Shown one piece after another: positions 32,189 through 41,899 of a stretch of 64,000 nt of DNA; the first letter of the stretch is position 1; every line of letters starts with the position of its first letter. This DNA is from Selaginella moellendorffii (taxonomy: Eukaryota > Streptophyta > Lycopodiopsida > Selaginellales > Selaginellaceae). Location: positions 633,207 to 697,206 of the forward strand of contig NW_003314333.1 of assembly GCF_000143415.4 (NCBI RefSeq), written 5' to 3'. Position numbers and translations under genes: made by a program. Under the pieces are notes generated by a model. The model was given only the letters and a program-made list of their open reading frames with translations, was not told the origin of the DNA and searched no databases.

Positions 32189-34141
32189 ATGAATCGAGCC
32201 CAATGCATCAAAGAGCTCACAGGCTTCTCCTCCAAATCTCTCCATGATGCGAAGAAGCTCCACTCCCAAATCGCGATCCAGCACAGGAGCGACGCCTACG
32301 TCTCCAATTTGCTCATCCAGATGTTCCTGCGATGCGGGAGTATCGACGATGCGAGAAGAGTGTTTGTAAGTTCCACGGCGAGGGACGAGTTCTCTTGGGT
32401 ATCGATGATCTCCGCGTACGCGCGAGATGGGCTGCTGGAGGAGGCCAGGATTTTGCTCGATGCGATGCCGGAGCACAGCCTCCAGTCCTGGACGATCATG
32501 CTGCTTGCATATGCCCGGGAAGGGCATACTGAAGAAACGAAAACCATCTTCGACTGCATGAGAGAAAGGAACATCCATTCGTGGACTGTGATGCTAAGCG
32601 CATTTGGAAGAGCTGAGATGGTCCGGGAAGCCAGTTCTTGTTTCCAGAAAATGCCGGAGAGAAATCTGGTGTCCTGGACTGTCATGCTTGCGCTATTTGC
32701 CCGTGTTGGGCATTTGCAAGAACTTCGACTCTTGTTCAATGAAATGCCGGAACGAGACATGGTGGTTTGGTCCGTTTTCTTGTCCGCGTACGCTAAACAC
32801 GGTATCCTTTCAGAAACCACAAAAGTGTTCTATTCCATGCCGGAATGGAACTTGGCTTGCTGGACCAACTTGCTCTTGGTAAATGCCCATAAAGGGCATC
32901 TTGAGGACATGAAGAACATCTTTGACTCGATGGAGGAGCACGATGTGGTGTCATGGACTGCGCTTCTTACTGCCTACTCTCGTCATGGAGATGTTTTTTA
33001 CGCTTGCAAAGTTTTTAAACTGATGGCTTTCAAGAACATTGTCTCATGGAATGCCATGCTCGCAGCATTTGCCGCGTCAGGGCATATACAAGATGCGGAA
33101 GAAACCTTCAAAAAGATGCCGGAGCGAGATTTGGTGTCGTGGATCACGCTGCTCGTCGCGTACTCCGTCCGCGGAAGAGTTGACGAGGCTAGGAAAACTT
33201 TCAATAGCATGCCCAGATTGAATCTTGTAGCCTGGAATGCGATGCTCACGGCCTATGCTCACGGTGGATTCCTTGGCAAAGCCCGGGAGATTTACAGATC
33301 CATGCCGGAGAAGAATCCGGTGTCGCACAGCGCAATGTTGGCCGCGGAAGCGCAGCTCGGAGACTTAAGACAAGCTCAAAACTTGTTTGATGCGATGAGA
33401 GATCGGACTCTCGCTTCGTGGACGTGCATGCTAACCGGATTTGCAAGGGAGGGGCATCTCGAAGAAGCCCAGCAAATGTATGAGATGATGGGAGAGAGCA
33501 AAGATCTCATCGCCCAAAACGCGATGCTCTCCGCCTTTGCTCGCAACAAGGCGATTGGAAGCGCCGAGGGATTCTTCTGGGAAGGAATGGAGGAGCACGA
33601 CTCGGTGTCTTGGACGATCTTGGTCTCCGGCTATGCTCTTGCCGGTCGTCTCGAAGTAGCGAAGAAGATGTTCGATGGGATGATCGATCGAGACGTGGTG
33701 TCCTGGGACGCAATGCTTGCGGGATTTGCTCACGGCGGTCGCTCCAAGGAAACCATCGAGCTCTTCCACCGCGGGAGCTTAATGGATTCTCCAGACGACG
33801 TTGCTTTCGTCCTGGTTTTGCTTGCTTGCAGCCACTCCGGGGACGTGTTCTTGGCAAGGCAGTACTTTCGTAGCCTCGAAGTCGACTATGGAGTCAAGCC
33901 ACTCAAGCAGCATTTTTCCTGCGTGATCGATCTCCTTGGTCGAGCCGGCTACCTGGAATTCGCAGAGAGTCTCATAGATTCTATGCCGTTTTTGCCTGAA
34001 GCATCGGACTGGACTAGCCTTCTCGGGTCGTGCCGATCGTATAGAGATTCCGAGCGAGGAGCACGAGTTATGCAAAAGCTTGTAGCTTGCAATGCCAGTC
34101 TCGGTTCTCCATATCAGCTGCTATCGTCCGCTCTTACGTGA
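32189..34141 (+). CDS. PLS-class pentatricopeptide repeat (PPR) protein
   Basis: Intronless, 650 codons from ATG at 32189 (MNRAQCIKELTGF). The open frame extends upstream to 31877, but that part is low complexity and lies before the leader shared with the pseudogene copy. After the HDAKKLHSQIAIQH block come about 15 tandem repeats of 31-35 residues of S/L type, with VSWTVMLxxxAxxGxxxEA and FxxMPERD signatures. The tail (HFSCVIDLLGRAGYLEFAESLIDSMP) is the start of an E motif, ending YQLLSSALT without E+ or DYW domains. Such proteins bind organellar RNA and act in editing or processing, usually recruiting a DYW partner. No targeting peptide is obvious with this start. Confidence 0.9.
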   Translation: MNRAQCIKELTGFSSKSLHDAKKLHSQIAIQHRSDAYVSNLLIQMFLRCGSIDDARRVFVSSTARDEFSWVSMISAYARDGLLEEARILLDAMPEHSLQSWTIMLLAYAREGHTEETKTIFDCMRERNIHSWTVMLSAFGRAEMVREASSCFQKMPERNLVSWTVMLALFARVGHLQELRLLFNEMPERDMVVWSVFLSAYAKHGILSETTKVFYSMPEWNLACWTNLLLVNAHKGHLEDMKNIFDSMEEHDVVSWTALLTAYSRHGDVFYACKVFKLMAFKNIVSWNAMLAAFAASGHIQDAEETFKKMPERDLVSWITLLVAYSVRGRVDEARKTFNSMPRLNLVAWNAMLTAYAHGGFLGKAREIYRSMPEKNPVSHSAMLAAEAQLGDLRQAQNLFDAMRDRTLASWTCMLTGFAREGHLEEAQQMYEMMGESKDLIAQNAMLSAFARNKAIGSAEGFFWEGMEEHDSVSWTILVSGYALAGRLEVAKKMFDGMIDRDVVSWDAMLAGFAHGGRSKETIELFHRGSLMDSPDDVAFVLVLLACSHSGDVFLARQYFRSLEVDYGVKPLKQHFSCVIDLLGRAGYLEFAESLIDSMPFLPEASDWTSLLGSCRSYRDSERGARVMQKLVACNASLGSPYQLLSSALT

Positions 34142-34230
34142 ATAATTTGAAGAGTATCAAAATCATACCTGTGTGGCTCTAGTGACAATGTACTGTTTAT
34201 TCTTGAGTCCTCCAATAAAAAATCGCAATT

Positions 34231-35924
34231 TCATATCTTCAACATCGGCTTGCCAGCATAGCCTTCCTTCCAAGTTTCCTGGATCTGAATGGCGGTGGCA
34301 TAAGGCTTCCCTTCCTACAAACATTCGCAAAGGTAAGTTACAAGCGTTACAAAGAACAAACAAAAAGAAGTACCGGGGACTGGAAAACAGCGGTTGTTAT
34401 ACGACAGTTGAGCTCTCCGTCTGGAAAAGAATCTGTGCTTAGACACAAGCAAAGAAACTGAAAAAAAAAAACAAAAAACCCAACCATAATGCTGCCACTT
34501 ATCGAACTTTGCAAGCCAAGTGTCCTTTCCAATGTTCGTCACCCGGATTCGATCAACCCAGATCCAAAACCGCTTGTCCTTATGAAGGCCGTGGAGGGGA
34601 CGAAGCATCTCGATTGCATTCGCAAGCTGGATATCAACACCCCAAGCGCCAATTAAAGTAGAATGTGGAGCCTGAATCAAGGAGCACTCAACTTAAGAGG
34701 ATTTCAGAGAAGAAAAAAACGAACGAGTTTTTCTTACCACTGGAGCCTTGAGAATCTCAAAGACGTGGTCATTGCACTCCACCTCGCCCTTGAGCCACTT
34801 TTCACACAGAAGCTGGTGTAGAACAATCTCGCGAGCAATCGCCTGATGACCGTCTTTGTCACCCGCGACAAAATCGCCATCCATCTCCAAGTCTCGCGGC
34901 GACACGCACGGATCGATGCCAAAGTGCTGCAATCCTTGGATGATACCCGACGCACACGTCTCAGTGGCTCGGAAAATTTTTTGATTGTCACGAGCGTTTT
35001 CATTGTACCAATTTATCAGCTCCTCCATAGCATTCCCTACCTGTGAAAGATGCAGCACCTATCAGTAAGTCACAAGGGACAAAAGGGAAAGAAAAGAAAA
35101 AGCCAACCATTGAGCCATATACTCCAGGAACAGCAAAAAGCTCAGCATCGTTTCCGGAATCGCCACAAACCATAGTTTGCAGTGGAGATTTTCCTTCGGC
35201 CTCGAACTTCTTTAGCAGATAGGACAATGCATGGCCTTTGCTTGCTCCAATGGGAAGAACATCCAAATCCTGGCCGCCACTGTGGATGAGTTTCACCTCC
35301 AACTGCATATGAACAGCGAGAGTGACAATGTAAAATAAGAAAAGGAGCACATACCCCACGAGCTTTCAATCGATCATCGAGGATTTTCATAATCTCCGGT
35401 GCTTGACCCCTGTCCACTGAAAAACTCACTTTATGTGGTCTTTGCTCTGTAGCACTCTACAAGTTACAGAATAAAAACGAGAACTTGCAAGTTTTTCTTA
35501 ATGAAAACGAACCTGGAAGGTGAGCTGGGGCATCTCAGAAGCTACTTCCATAACGATCGATCGGTCCCAGCCTTTGTCGAGCTCCTGTTCCCAGCCACTA
35601 TCGGGAATCATGGAATCGCCATACATTATCTCCGTTCCGACCGAGAGAATTGTAATGCCCGGAGTGAGCAATGGCTTCTCTCGTCTCAACTCTTTGTAAA
35701 GGGTCGGAGACCTCCCAGTCGAGAAAACCAGCAAGGAATCGTGACTGAACTCGGCAGCCCACAATGCGTTGAAGCGGAGAAGGGACTTGTTCTCCGGGTC
35801 GTGATGATCCACCTGTGCAAAATCAAAACTTTTTGAGACCAAATGAAAGGTCGATCGATTTGCGTACCATGGTGTGGTCTAGATCGGAAACTATCATCAG
35901 CCGCGGCGAGCTCGATAGATTCAT
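34231..35924 (-). CDS. SPP: Sucrose-phosphate phosphatase (plant SPP)
   Basis: Eight exons join to 424 residues, the usual plant SPP length: 35868-35924, 35513-35812, 35355-35456, 35108-35302, 34738-35040, 34485-34671, 34374-34420, 34231-34314. HAD motif I is VSDLDHTM, motif II STGRSP, motif [13 protein letters not shown], and a conserved Lys lies between them ([13 protein letters not shown]). The first exon ends at the HAD nucleophile segment and the next begins [18 protein letters not shown], diagnostic of plant SPP. The C-terminal plant-specific domain contains [10 protein letters not shown] and TWLAKF. It converts sucrose-6F-phosphate to sucrose in the cytosol, the last step of sucrose synthesis. 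A short upstream ORF overlaps the start (see 35921-36053). Confidence 0.93.
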
Positions 35925-36053
35925 TGTGCCTTTTCCAAGTGTTCCTCCCGAGTAACCTAAGTAAAAAAAAAAAAGACAAGAATATTCATGAAAAAGGGTG
36001 GACAAAAATGATATTTTTACCAAGCCATTTTGTCCCGTGTTCGTGATAGCCAC
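35921..36053 (-). promoter_or_regulatory. Candidate uORF overlapping the SPP start
   Basis: A 64-nt GT-AG intron (35957-36020) lies in the SPP leader. After its removal an ATG at 36053 opens a 22-codon frame (MAITNTGQNGL, then [11 protein letters not shown]) whose TGA overlaps the SPP start as ATGA. Such an overlap could support termination-reinitiation control. Whether the transcript reaches 36053 is not known. Confidence 0.45.
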
Positions 36054-36084
36054 TTGTCAAGTTGTCGCTTGAACCAAATGTTCG

Positions 36085-37501
36085 CTAGAGTTCTCTTGCT
36101 TTGTCGACGTCGTCTTCTACATTTCCATCCGAGTCTTCGTGTTCTGGATCGCTTTCTACCTCCGAGACCTCCTCTTCGCAGTCAGAAGCACTGTATCGAC
36201 GGTCAGACCCGTCGACTTCCTCGGCCTGGTCCGAGTCCGAGAGCTCCACCCGGTCCAATCCATCGGTTATTTGGATGGCTGCTTCTCCGCCTTCTATCTC
36301 TAAAGCCTTTGTGAATTCCCCTGCTAGAGACTTCGTGCAGTAGTCCTTTTGTGCCAGGCCCGCCATAAACTTAACCAGCAGTTTCTTGGCCTTCACGCAG
36401 CTCCTTCGCTTTGACTTTTGGATCTCCTCACTCTCTTTCTGTTGTTTAGACTGCCTCGAAAGATTCACTTTCATTTTAAACTCGCGTAGCAACCTCCGCA
36501 ATTCCTGCCAAGTACATACGTTCATTTGTCCAGATTTTAATCGTGAATGAAGAACTTACCTCCCTGTCATACCCGTATGGCAGCGTATAGATTAGCCTTG
36601 TAACACTCAATTCGTTGTCCATGAGTCCATTCACCCATGTTTCAGAGGTGGTTTTCACGTATTTATCCCTCTGAAGAAAGTGGGATAAAGAAAAGTAAGA
36701 TAAACGAAGAAAACCTAGCCACAGTCGCATACATGAGAAGATTGATCTGCGAAGAATTGTTGGAGGGAAACCGTTTTTCCAAGCCTCACACAATATATCA
36801 CATACTCGAGCACGTCCAGCCGACAGTGACGAACCATTCCCTCTGTTTGATTTCCAGTTAGAAGGAAACGAGAAGAAAAAAAGGCATCGAGACACCGACC
36901 GATAAAACTGTATTGCCGCCTCTTCGCTTCCTTCACACCAGTGATCTCCATTTTCTACAAGAAAGACAAAACCAGAATCATCGTAGAAAAACGAAACTTT
37001 CTTTCTCGGACACTCGTTTACCTGGACAATCAGTGTGGCTTCCAAGACCTCTGGTGGTAGCGAAGCCCATCTAAAGAACAAAGAAAGAAAGAACTGCGAG
37101 TAAGGAAACTTTCGCGAAGAACCAAAAAAAGAATAGAACTAGAAAGAAAGAAGAACTGCGAGTGACGAGTAGATGACTTACTGGATCACATTTTTAATCT
37201 GGCCGGGTGCCAAAGTCGCCATGAGCCTGACGAGCGAGAGACCCTTGTCACTGCGTCGCTTGAGAGCGTTCCTGGTAAGCTTGTCCTCTAGCACTGGAGT
37301 GGGATCCTCCTGACCTTGGAGCACGCTCTTGATCGCTGGGGTGAGAGGAATCGGTGTGATAGGCTTCTTTGTCTTTGGACGACGCACCTTCAATCCCCTC
37401 ACAAACACCAGCATTGCGGCATTCTCGTCGCATCCAGGCAGCAGCAGCGATGGCGGTGACGACGCGCACTTCCGATGGATACGCGATCGAAGTAAAAACA
37501 T
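36085..37501 (-). CDS. DUF615/YjgA (DarP)-like ribosome-assembly factor
   Basis: Six exons join to 354 residues: 37182-37501, 37022-37070, 36900-36954, 36733-36842, 36560-36670, 36085-36504. The N-terminus MFLLRSRIHRKCASS looks like an organelle presequence. The centre follows the bacterial YjgA/DarP (DUF615) pattern: LPPEVLEATLIVQKME, EAKRRQYSFIEGMVR, LD-rich spacer, WVNGLMDNE and LPYGYDREELRRLLREF. Bacterial DarP binds late 50S precursors. An acidic tail (DSDQAEEVDGSD to DDVDKAREL) is extra. I infer a role in plastid or mitochondrial large-subunit assembly. A TATA-like TTTTATATAA (37551-37560) and a telo-box lie just upstream. A decayed partial copy is at 41278-41610. Confidence 0.75.
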
Positions 37502-37550
37502 ATCTTTCTGCCCTAAAACTCTAGGGTTTTTGAAAATTCCTTTAGAACCC

Positions 37551-37560
37551 TTATATAAAA
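37551..37560 (-). promoter_or_regulatory. TATA-box and telo-box upstream of DarP-like gene
   Basis: On the minus strand TTTTATATAA lies 50 bp upstream of the start codon, followed at 37521-37530 by AAAACCCTAG, a telo-box-type element common just downstream of plant transcription starts. Confidence 0.5.
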
Positions 37561-37676
37561 GCTCCAGCACAGAGTACTTTCACTCGTCTATTTCGTGGTA
37601 ATCTTACGAAAAAACGTTGCTTTTTTTTAAATTTTCGTCTGATGGATGTGAGCTTGGAATGTGGTGTATAGCTTTC

Positions 37677-39346
37677 TCAAGCACAGGTTCGTTCCTTGAT
37701 CGCCACCGAGTCCAGTGGCTGTGACAGCTTGAGAATGGTGTCGAAAACCTGCAGCGTTCCAAAGTGCTTGGGCACGCCGTGCCTGAACAGAAACTTGCGC
37801 TTGGCCTCGGGCTCCAGCGGGAAATGCTTGGCGTACATAAAAACGGCGGTGGAGAGAGCATGCCCCCATGCATACGAGGGCGTAGCCACCACAGCATGCC
37901 TCAGCTGCTGGAGCGCCTTCCACAGATTCTCATCCTGCGCCACAGCTTCTTCCGGTGGCTCGTAATCCTCGGGACGCATATGGACTAGCTTCTCGTATGC
38001 AGTTGGGCCTTCTTTCCTACAAAAAGCAATGCAATGCAAGACATTGATCTTCTAAGAGAAGACACAACATACGTACCACATATGGTTTAGTGTGTTGTGT
38101 CGCAACACAGTCTCTACTACAGACGGCCCGCGCTCCACCAGGAAACCACCATTGAGAGCCTGAACACGACATTAATAGCTGTTTCTACAGCTGCAGAGAA
38201 GTATAAAAGCCTACCTCTTCTTCGGCCGATGCAGCTCCTCGGGTACACAGCTCACCGTCTAGAAACGAGCAGGAAGCAAGTTACAGTCAGCGAGAAGCGA
38301 GCGGATCTAGCTTACACGTCAAGCTGTAGTCGTAGTAGATCGGGAGGTCGTAGCGGCCGAGCCAGAGGCGCGCGTGAGCGCTGGCATTGACAATCGTGTA
38401 GTAGTGCGGGAGTGTTGACTGTGGCGGCCGGTGCAACAGCAGCGAGCGTAGGAGCTGGTTGGACCGGATCCCGCGCAGCAGCAGCCTAGCCTCGCTCACA
38501 CGTAATGGAGAAGTTGTAACTTCAACGCATGGGTATGTTGCTGGTGGCACTCTGGGCAAGGCGTTCCTGTCACCTTCGAGTTTTGAGTAGTACTCTTCTA
38601 CCGTGTCTCGTTGCTCTGTGTGAATCCGCAAGTTCCATCCCAGGTTCTTCACTGGCAAGTAGAAAAAGTAGTCACTCTCCGTCAACTTGCAAACAAGGTC
38701 CAGGATGTTAGGAACATCATAAAGCCCGACGGCTAGAGTCACTGCTGATCCCTTCCCTGTTACTAAGTTACAAATAAATACGTTAGCACAGCACTCGGGT
38801 CAAAACTTACATACCGCCACCATGCAGCGGGCTGCCTCCTCCTTCCTGCCATCCTGGAAAAACAAGAATCATATAAGAAGAAAGAAGTCAAACCATGGTT
38901 ACCAAAGTAGAGGGGCTCCAGCGGGGGCCGCACAGGCTCGAGGGGGCGGTCCTCCATGACAAGTTCTCCTGGTCGATGAGGCACGCCGACGCGCACGCCT
39001 TTGCTGCCACAAAAGCGCTCCCAAAACATCTGCAGCGGCTTCCCAACCTCGTCATCTCCATCGCAAGCACCAAAGTCGTGGCCCAGCAGCTCCCCCGCAA
39101 ACTCCACCACAAGATCACACGCAACCTGAGAAGCCGGCGGAAGGGATCTTCGGAGCCCTTCACGCTCCTCGGGCCCGAGGCTTCCCAGGTAGAGGATTGA
39201 AACGAAGGAGAAGAGGGTGTGGTCGTTGGCAGGCGGATAGAAGCCTCTGCGATGTATTCACAGAGCGCTCGCGCCTCCAGCACGACGTCGGCGGCGGCTG
39301 GCTCAGTATCAAGCCTTGCAGCGAGGATCTGCGCGAGCTTCAACAA
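37677..39346 (-). CDS. Hypothetical conserved-looking protein, multi-exon, 5' end unresolved
   Basis: Exons read leftward are 38903 to about 39346, then 38815-38853, 38316-38756, 38215-38258, 38077-38159 and 37677-38016, with 49-60 nt GT-AG introns in consistent phase. The last ~430 residues contain LYFGWQEGGSPLHGG, YFFYLPVKNLGWNL, YDLPIYYDYSL and an Ala/Trp-rich YAWGHALSTAVFMYAKHFPLE. I recognise no family. In the first exon an Ala/Glu-rich helix (LAARLDTEPAAADVVLEARAL) is in a different frame from the following FYPPANDHTLFSFVSILYLG. A single missing base near 39241 would join them. So this is either a frameshifted allele or a sequencing error. No start ATG was found. Confidence 0.6.
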
Positions 39347-39454
39347 ACTACTAATATTAACCCTACAGGGAAGATGGGATAGGGAGGCAATAGTTTATAG
39401 TGAGAGAGCAAAGAGAATATACTCTCTCCTCCACACATCATTGAGGAGATAAAC

Positions 39455-39598
39455 ATGGGAAATCTACATCTTAGCTTGCCCGAGGTTCTTCCAACTCTCA
39501 AAGACTTACCCTTGCAAGGATCCATGAATTTCATCGTCGAGGTTCTCGAGCAAGAAGAACAAGGCTGCAAGATCACCGACGTGTACTCGGTTTCTTAG
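39455..39598 (+). CDS. Small hypothetical ORF, possibly an exon fragment
   Basis: 47 codons from ATG to TAG (start MGNLHLSLPEVLPTLKD). It has balanced codon use and an amphipathic, acidic C-terminal half. There is no recognised family. It ends 58 bp before the RtcB-like start. It could be a standalone small protein, an exon of something truncated, or chance. Confidence 0.3.
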   Translation: MGNLHLSLPEVLPTLKDLPLQGSMNFIVEVLEQEEQGCKITDVYSVS

Positions 39599-39611
39599 GA
39601 CAAGACTGTCA

Positions 39612-39638
39612 ACTATAAAATTTCTCTAGAACCCTAAA
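39612..39638 (+). promoter_or_regulatory. TATA-box and telo-box of the RtcB-like gene
   Basis: CTATAAAA (39612-39619) is followed by AACCCTAAA (39630-39638) and then the ATG at 39656. The same TATA, telo-box, ATG order is seen for the DarP-like gene. Confidence 0.5.
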
Positions 39639-39655
39639 AAATGTAGGGGATTTCC

Positions 39656-41092
39656 ATGCCTGGAACGAGGATCACGCTCGCCAGGAACAGCCGGCAGACG
39701 GTAAGATCGGCAGTAGTTCTCGATCTGGATGCCAGCAATCCAGAAGAATCGATCAGATCGATCCTCGCGGCCGCCGAGAAGAAGCTCCGCATCAAGAAAC
39801 CCCAGCGCCTCTTCCTCGCTGCCGATGGCACAGAGATCGGGCCAGCGACGCTGTCCAGGGTCGCAAACGACGCGGTTGTGCTCGTATCGGCAGGGGAGGG
39901 ATTCGTCGGTGGAGGAAATCTTTCCTCCAAGGATGGTGATCAAGCTCCAGCGGCCGCAGTCTCAGTGGTCCACTCCTCGGAGAGATTTCTCGAGGATTTC
40001 GTGGAGCGGCTAGCAATCGATCAGCTAGAACAGGTCGCGAGGCTTCCGGGAGTGGTCAAGGCGGTGGGAATGCCCGACTTGCATCCATCGGATCACTATC
40101 CCATTGGGGCGGCCATCGAGTCGGAGGAATGCATCTATCCAGTGCTCATCGGTGGCGACGTTGGCTGTGGCATGGCCTTGTTCCAGACCACTCTCTCCAG
40201 CTCCACTCGTCCAAAGAGAATTTGCGACAAGCTCCAGGGGATCGAGGGACGCTGGAAGGATGGAAGCCTCTCGGAGTGGCTAGCCAAGAACGGTATCTCC
40301 GCGAGCTCCAGCACTCCTTTCGACGAGAGCCTGGGAACTATAGGTGGTGGCAATCACTTTGCCGAGATCCAGCAAGTGGAACGAGTTGAGGATCCGGTGA
40401 GCTTCTCGGCGCTGGGATTGCACGAAGACAAGCTTGTACTGCTCGTTCACAGCGGCTCCCGGGGACTTGGAAAGCACATCGCTCACTCGCAGCCCGTCCA
40501 GCTCCGCGAGAACACGCCAGAGTTTGATGCGTACATGCAGCAGCACAACTACGCTTGCAACTGGGCTCGAACCAACAGGGACTTGATCGCTCACCGGATC
40601 ATGACGTGCTTGAGCAGCGATCCCGACGCTAGCGCGAGCAAGGTGCTGGATATCTGGCACAACAACGTGACCAACAAGGAGATAGATTCGAGATCGGTGT
40701 GGCTGCACAGGAAAGGGGCTGCGCCGAGTGATCAAGGGGCAGTGGTCATTCCGGGGTCGAGGGGATCGTTCTCCTACTTGGTGATGCCGGTTGGCGACCA
40801 GCGAGAGAACTCTTTCTCGCTCGCTCACGGTGCCGGGCGGAGCTTGACGAGGGGAGTGGCGCTGACCAGGATGAAGAACAAGGCCTCGACCGTGAACGCT
40901 GCTGCCGCGGCGCTCCAGGAGACGCGATTGGGAGGCCGGGTGATTTGCGAGGATGTGAACTTGCTCTTCGAGGAGGCCCCGGAAGCGTACAAGGATGTGG
41001 ATGCTGTTGTGGGAGAGCTCGTTGGCTGCGGGATCATCAAAGTCGTGGCTGTTTACCGTCCGGTGGTAACTTACAAGAAGAGAAGCGAGTAG
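39656..41092 (+). CDS. RtcB-family RNA ligase with N-terminal beta-grasp-like domain
   Basis: Intronless, 478 codons. Residues ~1-85 (RITLARNS ... LRIKKPQRLFLAADGTEI ... VLVSAGEGF) resemble a doublecortin/ubiquitin-like beta-grasp fold, not part of bacterial RtcB. From about 100 the RtcB core follows: GMPDLHPSDHYPIGAAI, GGDVGCGMALF (Mn-ligand Cys171), GTIGGGNHFAEIQ, LLVHSGSRGLGKHI, and LAHGAGRSLTR with His391, the expected GMP-accepting histidine. All catalytic blocks appear intact. RtcB joins 2',3'-cyclic phosphate (or 3'-P) ends to 5'-OH RNA. Land plants normally seal tRNA exons with a different ligase (TRL1/RLG1), so a bacterial-type RtcB here is unusual; the lack of introns fits transfer or retroposition. 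Confidence 0.9.
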   Translation: MPGTRITLARNSRQTVRSAVVLDLDASNPEESIRSILAAAEKKLRIKKPQRLFLAADGTEIGPATLSRVANDAVVLVSAGEGFVGGGNLSSKDGDQAPAAAVSVVHSSERFLEDFVERLAIDQLEQVARLPGVVKAVGMPDLHPSDHYPIGAAIESEECIYPVLIGGDVGCGMALFQTTLSSSTRPKRICDKLQGIEGRWKDGSLSEWLAKNGISASSSTPFDESLGTIGGGNHFAEIQQVERVEDPVSFSALGLHEDKLVLLVHSGSRGLGKHIAHSQPVQLRENTPEFDAYMQQHNYACNWARTNRDLIAHRIMTCLSSDPDASASKVLDIWHNNVTNKEIDSRSVWLHRKGAAPSDQGAVVIPGSRGSFSYLVMPVGDQRENSFSLAHGAGRSLTRGVALTRMKNKASTVNAAAAALQETRLGGRVICEDVNLLFEEAPEAYKDVDAVVGELVGCGIIKVVAVYRPVVTYKKRSE

Positions 41093-41277
41093 AACAAAGC
41101 TCAATTGAAACTTCTGTGGCTTCTCGATCTCTAGCACGGTCGATGATCTTGGTGATTTCTCTACGTTCTTTCACCGGTTCTATCCTTTGGAGGTAAACAT
41201 GATCCGGCCCTGACAAAAGGATAAAAACACAAGATCACGGAGTATCCACGATGAGAAGAAAGTAGAAAAGTAAATGT

Positions 41278-41610
41278 AAGAAAACCCAGTCACAGTCACA
41301 TGCATGAGAAGATTGATCTGTGAAGAACTGTTCGTTTTTCCAAGCCTCACATAATATATCACACGTCCAGTCGACAATGACGAACCATTCCCTCTGTGTG
41401 TTTTCAAGTTAGAAAAAAACGAGAGAGAAAAAGCCATAGAAACCAACCGATCAAATTGTATTGCGCTCCATTTTCTAGACGAAAGATAGAAGCCAAGTGA
41501 ACGATCACATGGAAACGAAAATCTCTTTCTCGGACACTCGTTTACCTGGACAATCAGTGTGGCTTCCAAGACTTCTGGTGGTGAAGCCCATGTAGAAAGA
41601 AAGAAAACTG
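41278..41610 (-). pseudogene. Partial decayed duplicate of the DarP-like gene
   Basis: This aligns with 36711-37075 of the DarP-like gene: the exon encoding PPEVLEATLIVQ, its following intron, and parts of the next two exons are recognisable (for example CATGAGAAGATTGATCTG in both). Deletions of tens of bases and frameshifts destroy the frame. It is a tandem-type relic on the same strand about 4 kb away. Confidence 0.7.
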
Positions 41611-41899
41611 CGAGTGAGGAAACATTTGCGAAGAACCAAGAAAAAAGAACTAAAAAGAAAGAACTGCGAGTGAGGAAACTTTCGCGAAGAACCAATAAAA
41701 CAAGAACTGCGAGTGAGGACATGAGGGTCTATCCAGGAATATCCCATACGTCATGAAGGCTGTTGACAATGCTGTAGAGGACTGCACGAAATGTTGTTTG
41801 AGATCTGCTCAATATTGGCCCATAGCTATTAAGATTCGAGCACTTATATGTAAGAGAACTATTTACCTCGTTCAACTCTTTCTCTTCAATGCTCCCGAT

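Noticed and set aside
40280-41137. 285-codon minus-strand open frame
   Set aside because: It is the antisense shadow of the RtcB-like coding sequence, a GC-rich gene that leaves the opposite frame open.
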